A stretch of DNA of 64,000 nt from SbD1 sp039679945 (GTDB taxonomy: Bacteria > Desulfobacterota > Syntrophobacteria > Syntrophobacterales > Syntrophobacteraceae). The notes beneath the pieces are model-generated. The model worked only from the letters and a program-made list of their open reading frames with translations, searched no databases and had not been told where the DNA came from. The stretch lies in contig JBDKTY010000050.1 in the NCBI GenBank assembly GCA_039679945.1, forward strand, positions 23,816 to 87,815, written 5' to 3'. The translations under genes and the position numbers were made by a program. Below, piece by piece: positions 42,659-52,094 of this stretch (position 1 is the stretch's first letter; every line of letters begins with the position of its first letter).

Positions 42659-44605
42659 CTAAGGCTGCACCTGTGTAAGCTGCCCGTTCACCACCTGCAG
42701 GATCGTGTATTGACGCTCCAGATCGCCTCTTGGACTGACTGTATACGTTCCGGCCACTCCCTTGAAATCCTTTGCCTGGCTCATACTCTGAAATACCGCA
42801 TCGCGCCCCGGAGAACCACCGGACCGTGCCGCGGCATTGCGTGACTGGAGCAGCAGGATCAGGGCATCGTAAGCCTGGGCTTCCAGATAGGATGGCGCCG
42901 CGTTGTATATGGACTCATATTTCTCCCTGAACCCACTCACCTTCTGATCCTGGCTTTCCGGATAAAAGGATGTCGCGAAAAGCGCCTGCTCCACATATAC
43001 TCCGCCTGACTGCACCAGCGGGGCTTCGCTCCACAGGTTCGTTCCAAGCAGGGTCACCCCGACGATATTATTATACGGAAGTTGCGGCGCGATAAGGGAG
43101 ACGGATTGCACCTGATCGGGTATGAACAGCGCCTCGAACGGAGTTCCCTCCGTCGCGGACAGAGGTGCGTTCTTCTTGGCTATGGTCATCAGCTTCTGCA
43201 GCGGCTCGTTAAAATCCGTGCTCTTTTCCTTGTACGAGGCACTGGCAATCATGTTTCCGCCCTGTTCCTGGACGACTTCGGAGAAAATCTTCGCCAGTCT
43301 TTGACCATAACGGTCATTCGGGAAAAGACACGCGAAACGCTCGTACTTGAGCTTCTCCCTGCAGTGCCGGACAAGAGTGCGAACAAGGTCACGACTGTCG
43401 ATAAATGCGTGCAGCACGTATGGGTGTTCCGCATCATCCTCTTTTTGCGTCATCGCGAGGAGGGGAACCCCATCCCGGCCGGCAAGCGGGATTACCTCCT
43501 TGGCGGCCTGCGCCCCCAAAGGTCCGATTATGCCGAGCACGCCTTCTTTCTTTGTCAATTCTCCAAAGGATTCCACGGCACCGGTCGGGTCAGATCCGGC
43601 ATCCTTTATCACGAGTGTGACTTTCTGCTCCGGATGCTTGTCGTTCCAGTCGGAAACCCCCATATTCAGTCCGCGAACCACCATGTCGCCATATTTTGCA
43701 TTGGGCCCGTTTAGTGGAACCAATACCCCGACGCGGTCCGCATTGAGAGGAAGCTGCGCACCGCCGCCACGGACAAGGGGCTTTGCCGCCACCACCTTGG
43801 TCCCCTTGAGGGCTGCCTGTATCGCGGGCGCCAGCGGATGGCCCGGGCTCTGGGCAAGGGCCGCCGCCAGCCGTTCATTGGCTGCCGCCTCCTGTCCCTT
43901 CCCCGCCTCTATTTGAGCGTACCGGTAATCCACAAACGTACGCATAAAGGGCGATATGTTCTTCTTCGACAGCTTCTTGAGCAGTCCTTCGTCAGCCTTG
44001 TCAAGGATTCTGACAGTATCGTCGGACAAGGCCTTTTTCTGCTCGGGAGTGCTTGCCACAGAGAACCCGGAAGCACTCCAGTCGAATGCGGCCTCAATAT
44101 CATTGTCCGCCTCATGGGCTTGCATCATCAGCTTGGAAAGCCCCAGCCGCATTTCGGGATCGGATGAGGAATCCCACAGGGCGGAGGCTTCCTTCATGGC
44201 CTGTTTTTTCTTCCCGGTCAGCACCATCAGGCGAAGCTGGTTGAGCCGCGCCATTCCGATCCCGTCCCATCTCGGGTAGGTATACACCAGGTACTCGAAA
44301 AACTGTGTGGCCCGTTCATACTGTCCCTGCGCCAGGTAGATCTCGCCCAGCCGGTTCAGCGATCTTGCCGCCAATGAAGTGTTGGGATACTTCTGAACGA
44401 CTTTTTCCCAGGAATTTATCGCCTGCGGAACCTGACCGGCCCTGTATGCATTTTCCGCCTGGCTATATAGTGTTTCGGCCTCGGCGGGCGCGGTGTTTGA
44501 GAAAGGAGGAAGACCTTCCGGCGGTTGCGGCTGCCGGGGCCCGGCACAACCCGCAAGAGCGAGAAGCAAAATTAACAGGAAAACGCCTTTTCCGTTCCTT
44601 TTCAT
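42659..44605 (-). CDS. LpoA-like lipoprotein with TPR and periplasmic-binding domains
   Basis: About 648 residues from MKRNGKG (GAGG 6 bases upstream). Lipobox LALAGC (Cys20). Residues about 40-260 are TPR-like helices (LYSQAENAYRAGQVPQAINSWEKVVQKYP). About 290-640 is a type I periplasmic-binding fold (RVGVLVPLNGPNAKYGD, GIIGPLGAQAAKEVI, LFPNDRYGQRLAKIF), as in LpoA, the activator of penicillin-binding protein 1A, and in amino-acid ABC receptors. Without transporter genes beside it, the LpoA-like role in peptidoglycan synthesis is preferred. Confidence 0.82.
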   Translation of the reverse strand: MKRNGKGVFLLILLLALAGCAGPRQPQPPEGLPPFSNTAPAEAETLYSQAENAYRAGQVPQAINSWEKVVQKYPNTSLAARSLNRLGEIYLAQGQYERATQFFEYLVYTYPRWDGIGMARLNQLRLMVLTGKKKQAMKEASALWDSSSDPEMRLGLSKLMMQAHEADNDIEAAFDWSASGFSVASTPEQKKALSDDTVRILDKADEGLLKKLSKKNISPFMRTFVDYRYAQIEAGKGQEAAANERLAAALAQSPGHPLAPAIQAALKGTKVVAAKPLVRGGGAQLPLNADRVGVLVPLNGPNAKYGDMVVRGLNMGVSDWNDKHPEQKVTLVIKDAGSDPTGAVESFGELTKKEGVLGIIGPLGAQAAKEVIPLAGRDGVPLLAMTQKEDDAEHPYVLHAFIDSRDLVRTLVRHCREKLKYERFACLFPNDRYGQRLAKIFSEVVQEQGGNMIASASYKEKSTDFNEPLQKLMTIAKKNAPLSATEGTPFEALFIPDQVQSVSLIAPQLPYNNIVGVTLLGTNLWSEAPLVQSGGVYVEQALFATSFYPESQDQKVSGFREKYESIYNAAPSYLEAQAYDALILLLQSRNAAARSGGSPGRDAVFQSMSQAKDFKGVAGTYTVSPRGDLERQYTILQVVNGQLTQVQP

Positions 44606-44743
44606 AAAAGCCTCACCCAATAACCTTCACTGGCAAATCCGCCCGGAAACCTGGTCCGACGAGTGGTCCCGGAACTGTAAGAAGTTGAAGCCCCCTGCTG
44701 TCATGAGGAGAATCGATGGCAGTTCGAGGAAGAAGAATAGAAC

Positions 44744-44770
44744 AAGGGCACGCAGTATTCGCGTGCCCTT
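44744..44770 (-). terminator. Probable terminator hairpin downstream of dnaK
   Basis: AAGGGCACGC-N7-GCGTGCCCTT is a perfect 10-bp stem. On the minus strand it is followed by GTTCTATTCTTCTTCC, which is moderately T-rich, fitting an end for the hrcA-grpE-dnaK transcript. Confidence 0.6.
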
Positions 44771-44814
44771 AATACATCGGAAATATCTTTATGGAAAGGC
44801 AAAATGGCCCTCTA

Positions 44815-44937
44815 ATACGGAGTTGCGCTCAAGATGAGTCTATCCCTAAATTGAAGATGCCGTTCAGAATTGACCCGTTCTACCCTTCGATACCTCAGGG
44901 CGAACGGCGGTATATCCTCTTGAACGCAAATTAGTAT
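44815..44937 (+). repeat. MITE-like 123-bp repeat, copy 2
   Basis: Same orientation and same length as copy 1 (17002-17124), with 7 differences by hand count. Terminal ATAC...GTAT and inner CCGTTC/GAACGG inverted repeats are kept. It lies 27 bases past the dnaK stop, so it would be part of the dnaK 3' end. Confidence 0.8.
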
Positions 44938-44963
44938 AAGAGTCAAGTCGCCGTTTACATATC

Positions 44964-46889
44964 CTATTTCTTTACTTCTTCAAAATCCGCATCCACGACG
45001 TCTTCATCCGGTTTCTTCTGCGCTCCTTCCGGACCGGGACCACCACCGGCGGCTCCCTCGGCGCCCGGTGCGCCCTGCTGGCTGGCGGCACGCTTGTAAG
45101 CCTCTTCAGCCACCTTGTGCGAGATCTGCATCAATTGGTCCATGTCTCGCTGTATGGCATCCTTGTCGCCATCTTCTATCGTCTTTTTGAGCTTTTCAAT
45201 CTGTGACTCTATATCCTGTTTGGTCTTGGCGTCGAGCTTGTCGCCCATGTCACGCACAGTTCTCTCGGTGCTGTAGATGAGCGTGTCGGCCTGATTCCTC
45301 ACCTCGACCAGTTCGCGCTTCTGCTTATCTTCCTCGGCGTGTACCTCCGCCTCCTTCACCAGGTTCTGAATCTCCTGATCGCTCAGTCCGCTGGATGCGG
45401 TGATCTGAATCGATTGTTCCTTCTGCGTGGCAAGGTCTTTAGCGGAAACATGAACGATGCCGTTTGCGTCTATATCGAAGGTTACCTCGATTTGCGGAAT
45501 GCCTCTTGGCGCCGACGGAATACCGACAAGTTCGAACCTGCCGAGAGTTTTGTTGTTTGCGGCCATTTCCCGCTCACCCTGGAGCACGTGGATCGAGACC
45601 GCCGTCTGGTTATCGGTCGCGGTCGAGAATATCTGGCTCTTACGCGAGGGGATCGTGGTGTTGCGCTCAATGAGCTTCGTCATGACCCCGCCAAGGGTTT
45701 CAATGCCAAGGGAAAGGGGAGTCACATCGAGCAACAGCACGTCCTTGACATCGCCACGCAGCACGCCGCCCTGGATCCCTGCCCCGATCGCCACCACCTC
45801 ATCCGGGTTCACACCCTTGTGAGGTTCCTTGCCGAAGAACTCCTGCACCTTCTGCTGCACACGCGGCATGCGGGTCATTCCACCCACCAGGATGACTTCA
45901 TCAATGCTGTTGCGCGCGATCCCGGCATCCTTGAGCGCCTGCTCCATGGGAGGCAAAAGCTTGTCAATCAGGTCTTCGACCATGGATTCGAGTTTGGCCC
46001 GCGTAAGCTTGATTGTCATATGCTTCGGGCCGGTGGCGTCAGCGGTGATGAATGGCAGATTGATTTCGGTTTCCATTGTCGAGGAAAGCTCGATCTTCGC
46101 CCTCTCCGCGGCTTCCTTGAGACGTTGCAGCGCCATCTTGTCATTGCGCAGATCGATCCCATAGTCCTTCTTGAATTCCAGAGCCAGCCACTCGATTATG
46201 CGCTGGTCGAAGTCCTCGCCGCCCAGGTGGGTGTTCCCATTCGTGGACTTGACCTCGAACACGCCCTCGCCGATCTCAAGAATCGAAATGTCGTATGTGC
46301 CGCCGCCCAGATCGAATACAGCGATCTTTTCGTCTTTCTTCTTGTCCAAGCCATAGGCAAGCGAGGCCGCGGTCGGCTCGTTTATGATGCGCAATACGTT
46401 CAAGCCCGCTATTTTTCCGGCATCCTTGGTAGCCTGGCGCTGGCTGTCGTTGAAATAGGCCGGAACGGTGATAACCGCATCCGTTACCTTCTCCCCCAGG
46501 TAATCCTCGGCCGTTTGCTTCATTTTCATGAGGACGAACGCGGAGACTTCCGTCGGGCTATAGTCACGCCCCCTGATCTGGATATGAGCGTCACTGTTGG
46601 GGGCACGTACTATCTTGTACGGCATCACCTTTGTGTCTTCCTGGACCTCAGGGGACTCGAATTTACGGCCGATCAACCTTTTCACGGCAAAAACGGTGTT
46701 CTCCGGGTTGGTTATTGCCTGTCTCTTGGCAACCTGCCCCACCAGCCGTTCCCCAGTATCAGTGATGGCCACCATCGAAGGGGTAATGCGGCTTCCTTCC
46801 GCATTCGTGAGCACCTTCGGCTCCTTACCCTCCATGATTGCTACTACCGAGTTGGTAGTGCCAAGATCAATCCCTATAACTTTACTCAT
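44964..46889 (-). CDS. dnaK: Chaperone DnaK (Hsp70)
   Basis: 641 residues, full length. IGIDLGTTNSVVAIMEG at the start, IINEPTAASLAYGLDKK, FDLGGGTYDISIL and VILVGGMTRMPRVQ are the Hsp70 signatures; the C-terminus ends in DADFEEVKK. Ribosome site GGAGGCG. It follows grpE and hrcA on the same strand; dnaJ is not in this window. Confidence 0.98.
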   Translation of the reverse strand: MSKVIGIDLGTTNSVVAIMEGKEPKVLTNAEGSRITPSMVAITDTGERLVGQVAKRQAITNPENTVFAVKRLIGRKFESPEVQEDTKVMPYKIVRAPNSDAHIQIRGRDYSPTEVSAFVLMKMKQTAEDYLGEKVTDAVITVPAYFNDSQRQATKDAGKIAGLNVLRIINEPTAASLAYGLDKKKDEKIAVFDLGGGTYDISILEIGEGVFEVKSTNGNTHLGGEDFDQRIIEWLALEFKKDYGIDLRNDKMALQRLKEAAERAKIELSSTMETEINLPFITADATGPKHMTIKLTRAKLESMVEDLIDKLLPPMEQALKDAGIARNSIDEVILVGGMTRMPRVQQKVQEFFGKEPHKGVNPDEVVAIGAGIQGGVLRGDVKDVLLLDVTPLSLGIETLGGVMTKLIERNTTIPSRKSQIFSTATDNQTAVSIHVLQGEREMAANNKTLGRFELVGIPSAPRGIPQIEVTFDIDANGIVHVSAKDLATQKEQSIQITASSGLSDQEIQNLVKEAEVHAEEDKQKRELVEVRNQADTLIYSTERTVRDMGDKLDAKTKQDIESQIEKLKKTIEDGDKDAIQRDMDQLMQISHKVAEEAYKRAASQQGAPGAEGAAGGGPGPEGAQKKPDEDVVDADFEEVKK

Positions 46890-47030
46890 CTAATCGCCTC
46901 CTTCGAGCACCTGTTGATCGGCTAAAATCAGTCTGATTTTCGTCAATATCTTTGCGATTCGTATGCAATTCCTTCACACCTTTTTTCTTATTCACATGGG
47001 TCCCCAATTACCGAAACCCTACCGCCATTT

Positions 47031-47606
47031 TCATTCGTTTTTTGAATTTCGCGCAACACCGACCATCGCCGGCCGCAGAAGGCGGTCCCGCAGCATGTAG
47101 CCCTTCTGGAATTCCCGCGTAATTGTCATATCCGGATGCTCCGAAGTGACTTCCTGCGTTACTGCCTCGTGAAGATTGGGATCGAACGGTTGGCCGACAG
47201 ATGCGAACTGGCTGCCGCCAAATTTTCCGAACGTGTCGAGCAGGCCCTTGAGCGTCATGCGCACGCCCTCGAGAAGGCTCTGGCAACCCTCTTCCTTCTC
47301 TCCATGCTCAAGCGCTCGCTCCAGATTGTCTATCACGGGCAGGAACTCGCGCATGATGCTCTCGTTGGCATAGCAGATACTATCGGTCTTTTCCCTCTCC
47401 AGACGCTTTCGAGTGTTTTCAAATTCGGCCGCCAGCCGAAGAAGGCGATCCTGCGCCTGTTTCAGCTCCTCTTCTTTTTCCGCGATGAGCTTTTCGAGAT
47501 TAACCGCTTCTCCCGCTCCGGCATCTTCCGAACCCGCGGATTCCGCCTCATTCGCTTCCCGAGGTTCGGCGTCGCCGTCGTTTCGTGTATCTTTACCAGA
47601 AATCAA
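47031..47606 (-). CDS. grpE: GrpE nucleotide exchange factor
   Basis: 191 residues from a TTG at 47606 with GGGAGG 8 bases upstream. An acidic N-terminus is followed by a long coiled coil (LEKLIAEKEEELKQAQDRLLRL...FENTRKRLEREK) and the C-terminal beta domain ending in LRDRLLRPAMVGV. It releases ADP from DnaK. Confidence 0.96.
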   Translation of the reverse strand: MISGKDTRNDGDAEPREANEAESAGSEDAGAGEAVNLEKLIAEKEEELKQAQDRLLRLAAEFENTRKRLEREKTDSICYANESIMREFLPVIDNLERALEHGEKEEGCQSLLEGVRMTLKGLLDTFGKFGGSQFASVGQPFDPNLHEAVTQEVTSEHPDMTITREFQKGYMLRDRLLRPAMVGVARNSKNE

Positions 47607-47692
47607 ATCGCTTCCTCCCTTTTTGGACCCCGTATAATCAATTCAATATAAAACCCCCGCAAGCAAAATGTGCTTACAGGGTCCAAAAAATT

Positions 47693-48745
47693 TCAGTTCT
47701 CATCAGTAAGTTCCAGGACCTGGCTCAAAAACTTGGCCGTGAATTCGACAACGGGAATGATCCTGGCGTAGTCCATACGCAGGGGTCCGATAACTCCCAG
47801 TATTCCAAGCGGCCTGTCGGGATGGCCGTAAGGCGAAGAGATGAGGCTCATCTCCTGCAGTTCCTGCAGTTCGTTTTCGGTGCCAATAATAATATGGATG
47901 CCCGTGGACGCTTTCATCGTCATATCAAGCAGTTTGATTATCCTGGACTTGTCCTCGAACGTGTGCAGAATGCGCCTCATTCTTGCGACGTCGGCAAACT
48001 CCGGGTTGTCAAGAAGGTTCGATTGGCCTTCAATATAGACCTCGCTGTCCGAAAGAGTATTCTGAATGGCCTTTCCCGCCATCTGAAGCGCACGCCCGAA
48101 CAACTGGTCGAACAGGACCTTCTCGCTCCTCATCTCCTCAAGGATACGCTCCTTCACGATAGCCAGTGGAAGGCCCCGCAGCAGTTCATTTACATAACGG
48201 CTGGACTTATCCAGCTCGTTCTGGTCTATTTCCTCGGTGGACTCGATATGCGTCTGGTGAACCAGGCCAGCCTTGGAAATGAGTATTACCATCACCTGAC
48301 GTGGGCCGATTCGAATGAATTCTATATGCTTAAACCGAGTAACCGTAACCTTTGGCCAGAGGACGACTCCAGTCTGGCGGCAATACTGCGACAAGATCCG
48401 CGAAGTACTCTGCAAAAGGTCCTTGACATCCTGTGGTCTATTCTGAAGTGCCTCTCGAATATGCTGTCTCTGCTCTCTCTCCAACTGCCGCGACCGCATA
48501 ATAGAGTCGAGGTAAAGCCTCAAGCCCTTGACTGTCGGTATTCGACCGGCCGAGGTATGCGGTTGGAGAAGCAGACCAAGTTCCTCAAGATCGGCCATGA
48601 CGTTGCGTATCGTAGCCGGACTAACGTTCATGACGCTTCTTTTGGAAATTGTTCTGGACCCGACGGGTTCGCCCGTTTCGATGTAGTCGGTAATCACCGC
48701 CTCAAGTACGGTCTGATCACGTTGGGTGAGCTTAATCACCGGCAA
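47693..48745 (-). CDS. hrcA: Heat-inducible transcription repressor HrcA
   Basis: 350 residues. N-terminal winged helix (VLEAVITDYIETGEPVGS, then SPATIRNVMADLEELG) and the family segment PHTSAGRIPTVKGLRLYLD. It binds CIRCE; a clear CIRCE element is directly upstream, so the operon is autoregulated and responds to unfolded protein through GroE. Confidence 0.97.
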   Translation of the reverse strand: MPVIKLTQRDQTVLEAVITDYIETGEPVGSRTISKRSVMNVSPATIRNVMADLEELGLLLQPHTSAGRIPTVKGLRLYLDSIMRSRQLEREQRQHIREALQNRPQDVKDLLQSTSRILSQYCRQTGVVLWPKVTVTRFKHIEFIRIGPRQVMVILISKAGLVHQTHIESTEEIDQNELDKSSRYVNELLRGLPLAIVKERILEEMRSEKVLFDQLFGRALQMAGKAIQNTLSDSEVYIEGQSNLLDNPEFADVARMRRILHTFEDKSRIIKLLDMTMKASTGIHIIIGTENELQELQEMSLISSPYGHPDRPLGILGVIGPLRMDYARIIPVVEFTAKFLSQVLELTDEN

Positions 48746-48758
48746 TACCTCCTTTTGG

Positions 48759-48783
48759 TAGCACTCTCCACCAAGGAGTGCTA
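48759..48783 (-). promoter_or_regulatory. CIRCE operator
   Basis: TAGCACTC-N9-GAGTGCTA is a perfect 8-bp inverted repeat with the canonical 9-base spacer, 14 bases upstream of hrcA and directly after the -10 box. Confidence 0.95.
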
Positions 48784-48787
48784 GAAG

Positions 48788-48816
48788 AACCTAGTGATAT
48801 TTACTCTTTTTGTCAA
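48788..48816 (-). promoter_or_regulatory. hrcA operon promoter
   Basis: Minus strand TTGACA (48811-48816), a 17-base spacer and TAGGTT (48788-48793), immediately upstream of CIRCE, a classic sigma-70 layout under HrcA control. Confidence 0.8.
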
Positions 48817-49095
48817 TAGTGGAGTCATCCACTTCTCTATAATTATCCAACTTTATGGAGAAATCGTAAAAGATCCGGGGATAACGGCAGGGGAATGCCC
48901 GGCGCGTGGGAGCCAAAGTCGCGCGCTCATGGGGCACATAAGGCCGGAGGGAACACGAACGCTCGATGGCCCGTTTATGCTTTGGCGCCTCGCAATAAAC
49001 AGCTTTTGAGAGTGAGCAATATCGAGGACTTGCTTAACCGGCAAGATCCGCATTCGGCCGATTGAAACAGGCGCTTCCCCGCTCGCCCCGAGGCG
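48817..49095. other. Spacer between hrcA promoter and the DMT gene end
   Basis: About 280 bases after the hrcA promoter, with no gene or structure that I can support. Confidence 0.4.
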
Positions 49096-50064
49096 TCAAC
49101 CTCGGGCGCCCGAAGTCTGCCGCTGTCTCTGGCGCAGGATCGCGGAGGTGGTTTCGTCCTTTTCCCGTCTCAGTTGGAGAATTACAACCGAGGCGAGCAC
49201 AAGTGCGCCACCCACAAGCTGCAGACTCCGCAGTGATTCTCCGAGAAAGAAGAAAGCGAGAAAGCCGGCGGTAATCGGCTCGAGAGTCGCCGTCACACTG
49301 GCCCTCGTGGAACGCACGAGGCTTATTCCCTCGAAATAGAGACCATAGGGAACGATGGTCCCGAAAATAACGATGTAGATAATCCAGAACCACTCCACGG
49401 CGGTGTAGGAAACGCTGAAGGCCTCGAAGGGAGAGAGAACGATATTCCAAAAAAGAGCCGCAAAAAGGAGTGCGTAGAAAACCACCGTCAGCGGATCGTA
49501 CTTGCGCATTCCCCGTTCTCCAAAGACGGCGTACCATCCGTAGGACAAACCGGAAAAGATGCCGACGACAATCCCCTCCCAATTCAAGGTAAGCAGATCT
49601 ACATTATAAGCGCCGACAGCCAGATAGCACCCCGAAACAGAAATGGCCACGGCAATGAGTGTGAGACGGGAGGGCTTCTCGGGACAGGCAAAAACATAAT
49701 ACAGGGCAATAAAGACCGGTGCGAGGTACTCCAGCAGAATCGCTATGGCGACATTGATCTTGCTGATGCTGTAGGAGTAGGTGAACTGAACCATCGCCAT
49801 TCCCGAGATTCCCAAAATGGCGAAATAGAGGATGTCACCCCTGGAAATCTTCAGCAGGCGCGGTCTGAAGAGAGCCAGAAGGATGAGAAGGCACAGAGTT
49901 GAAAGGGTCAGGCGTAACTGGACGAACTGGAGCGGAGTAACTCCCTGGAGAAACAGGAACTTGCCGGACGTTCCCGATACAGCCCAAAGAAGTGCGGCGA
50001 ATACGACATAGAAATAGCCCCTTCTCGGGATAATCCCGGAGGGTGAAGCAACGGAGGTCTGCAT
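49096..50064 (-). CDS. EamA/DMT-superfamily transporter
   Basis: 322 residues with about 10 hydrophobic helices in two five-helix halves. FAALLWAVSGTSGKFLF opens the first EamA repeat and GLSYGWYAVFGERGM the second; the C-terminal Lys/Arg-rich tail is cytoplasmic. Likely exporter of a small metabolite. It is 3 bases downstream of the amidohydrolase gene, so the two may handle one compound. Confidence 0.9.
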   Translation of the reverse strand: MQTSVASPSGIIPRRGYFYVVFAALLWAVSGTSGKFLFLQGVTPLQFVQLRLTLSTLCLLILLALFRPRLLKISRGDILYFAILGISGMAMVQFTYSYSISKINVAIAILLEYLAPVFIALYYVFACPEKPSRLTLIAVAISVSGCYLAVGAYNVDLLTLNWEGIVVGIFSGLSYGWYAVFGERGMRKYDPLTVVFYALLFAALFWNIVLSPFEAFSVSYTAVEWFWIIYIVIFGTIVPYGLYFEGISLVRSTRASVTATLEPITAGFLAFFFLGESLRSLQLVGGALVLASVVILQLRREKDETTSAILRQRQRQTSGARG

Positions 50065-50067
50065 ATT

Positions 50068-50829
50068 TCAAATATTGCTTTCGGAAAGTAGCCTGGCAAC
50101 GTTCTGGCCAAGGATGGCCAGTTGCTGCGCATCGGTAAGATTGAGACGCAAAATCTTGTTCAGCTCGGAAACCGGGTCGCCGAATGGGAAATCGGAACCG
50201 AACATGATCCTCTGGTGGCCATACCGCGAGATATAATCCTTTATATCGGAGGAAGAAGCAAGAGCTGTATCGGCATAGATGTTTGGCATAGACCAGACAT
50301 CGCGGCGTCGAAAGATCTCGTAACCGCCGCTCAAAAGCCCCATGTGAGGGATTATGACCCGGACCCCGCGGGCCAGTTGATTGATAAAGTACATCGTATT
50401 TTCGAACTCTTCTTCCAGGCAAACGGGCATATTCCGCATGTGAATATGCTCTATCGCGGCCGCGCATCGAGGGTTTTCGTATTCATAGCGCGGCTCGTCC
50501 GGATGACGATGCCATTTGATCCCTTTGTGGCCGGGAGTGATCTGCTCCACCGCGAAATCGTTCCAGATAAAAAAGAAAGGATACACGATGAAATCCGGAC
50601 GCTTCATTTCCGACAGGTAGCGATTGGATTCCGAGCGTCGTCTTCGCCACAGCGAATTGTCCCGAAAGCTCGGGTCATAGCGATCATAGATTTCGCCAAC
50701 GGGGGAAAACATCACGGCAGCCCCGATCCCGCTCCTCCCCAGTGCCGAAACATAATCCCTGAGATCCTGCGGCGGCATACGGTCATACCGCCCACAATGC
50801 GCATGTGCGTCAATAATCGGTGTACTCAT
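50068..50829 (-). CDS. Amidohydrolase-2-type metal-dependent hydrolase
   Basis: 253 residues. PIIDAHAHCGRYDRMP carries the first metal His pair, GIKWHRHPDEPRYEYENP the central His, IIPHMGLLSGG a later His, and MFGSDFPFGDP the catalytic Asp. This is the TIM-barrel amidohydrolase-2 layout (decarboxylases and hydrolases such as ACMSD). Substrate unknown. It is first of a two-gene unit with the DMT transporter. Confidence 0.85.
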   Translation of the reverse strand: MSTPIIDAHAHCGRYDRMPPQDLRDYVSALGRSGIGAAVMFSPVGEIYDRYDPSFRDNSLWRRRRSESNRYLSEMKRPDFIVYPFFFIWNDFAVEQITPGHKGIKWHRHPDEPRYEYENPRCAAAIEHIHMRNMPVCLEEEFENTMYFINQLARGVRVIIPHMGLLSGGYEIFRRRDVWSMPNIYADTALASSSDIKDYISRYGHQRIMFGSDFPFGDPVSELNKILRLNLTDAQQLAILGQNVARLLSESNI

Positions 50830-51773
50830 CGGTTATCTCAGTGACCTCATTTTGCGGCCAGCGCGGCTCTGACATACGGATATTAAAATACACCACTTTA
50901 ATCTGATATAGGAAGAAGTAATCGATGTAACAGAAGCAACTTGTCTCACGGAGCAAATCGAAAAACATCGGTGATGGGAGTTGTTAACTATCAATCGCGG
51001 CAAAGTCAGAAAGATCGGAATCCGCACGATCGAAAAATCGATAAATCCCGCGTCAGCTAGGCCGATGATCCACTCAGCCCTGAATTCTTTCTGCAACCTT
51101 GCGCATATGAATATCCTTTCCCGGGGCAAACCGCCAATCCGCCTCCGTATGTTTTATCCCGCTCATGTAAGTATTTCCGTCCATTTATAACCACTTGCCT
51201 AAAAAATTAAGAGATCAGCGAAAAATGAGGCTTTCCGGGGCAAGGGAAGTGGGGTGATGTGAAGCGACGGCTGGAAGAAAATGCGAGAGTCCTTTCAGTA
51301 ATGCCGTACCTCCATGGAGTTCAGAATAGCGGGAGAAGAGTAATTGCACGACGGATCGCGCCTGTTCCGGATACGGCGGCCCCGCGAACAATTCCAGATG
51401 GGGAACCGTCCGCGGGGCGAAGCGCCACGGACAGCAAGTGAAAGGGAAGATGGGTTTACGAGAGCCCCGAGGACTGCATATTGCTCCCCTTGATGACATC
51501 ACAAGCCTCATGATCAGGGCGTTTCTCAATGCAATTGGGCATGGACCATCCATCTAAATGCCCAACCGCGTCATCATAACATTCGGTACAATTGAATTGT
51601 TGTACTTGAAATCCTGAACGGGTGTGTTATGATCAAAGAATGCTGGTTGCGTTCGTTATTTCGAGTTATGCAGGAAATCGCCTTTTGCCATACTTCTGGT
51701 GCGGTTTCGGGGTAACTCCGGGTATCGTACCAAAAGAGCAGTAAAAATCAAAACAACATGAAGGATTCAAAAG
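50830..51773. other. Long intergenic region upstream of cspA
   Basis: About 940 bases. The cspA promoter is at its right end. A minus-strand frame at 51215-51553 (112 residues, CCPWRFAPRTVPHLELFAGP...) has good length but no ribosome site or recognised family, so it is not called as a gene. The rest shows no clear structure. Confidence 0.5.
51606..51633 (+). promoter_or_regulatory. cspA promoter
   Basis: TTGAAA, a 16-base spacer and TATGAT. The start site would be near 51640, giving a leader of about 134 bases before the ATG, typical of cold-shock mRNAs whose leader folds with temperature. Confidence 0.6.
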
Positions 51774-51974
51774 ATGGCTGAAGGCAAAGTGAAATGGTTC
51801 AATGACGAAAAAGGTTATGGGTTCATTCAAACTGATGCGGGTTACGATGTATTTGTTCATCACTCCGCTATCATGGGAGAGGGATTCAAATCACTGAGTG
51901 AAGGGCAGCGGGTGGAATTTGAGGAGCAGAGGGGCAACAAAGGGCAGCAGGCGACGAACGTGAGAAAGCTCTAG
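51774..51974 (+). CDS. cspA: Cold-shock domain protein (CspA family)
   Basis: 66 residues: GKVKWFNDEKGYGFIQ and DVFVHHSAI are the RNP1 and RNP2 nucleic-acid-binding motifs, with the five-stranded barrel complete. RNA chaperone. It has its own promoter and terminator. Confidence 0.96.
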   Translation: MAEGKVKWFNDEKGYGFIQTDAGYDVFVHHSAIMGEGFKSLSEGQRVEFEEQRGNKGQQATNVRKL

Positions 51975-52002
51975 ACAGACTCCTCCGTGAATCGAAAATA
52001 AC

Positions 52003-52033
52003 AGCCGGAGCGAATATCGCTCCGGCTTTTTTA
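52003..52033 (+). terminator. Terminator of cspA
   Basis: AGCCGGAGCG-AATAT-CGCTCCGGCT is a perfect 10-bp stem followed by a T-rich tract, 29 bases past the cspA stop. Confidence 0.92.
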
Positions 52034-52094
52034 TTTTTCAGGATGGTTCGGGACAGAAACATTATCCCGGACATGGAGCCACCCCGGGGTGGAC

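Larger units (their letters stand above)
44606..44963. other. Intergenic region with hairpin and repeat copy 2
   Basis: About 360 bases after the dnaK stop. Contents: the MITE-like repeat copy 2 and a strong hairpin at 44744-44770; no coding frame. Confidence 0.6.

Noticed and set aside
45339..46925. A 528-residue plus-strand frame opposite dnaK
   Set aside because: It is the shadow of dnaK on the other strand; such antisense openings over dnaK are a known artefact in GC-rich genomes.
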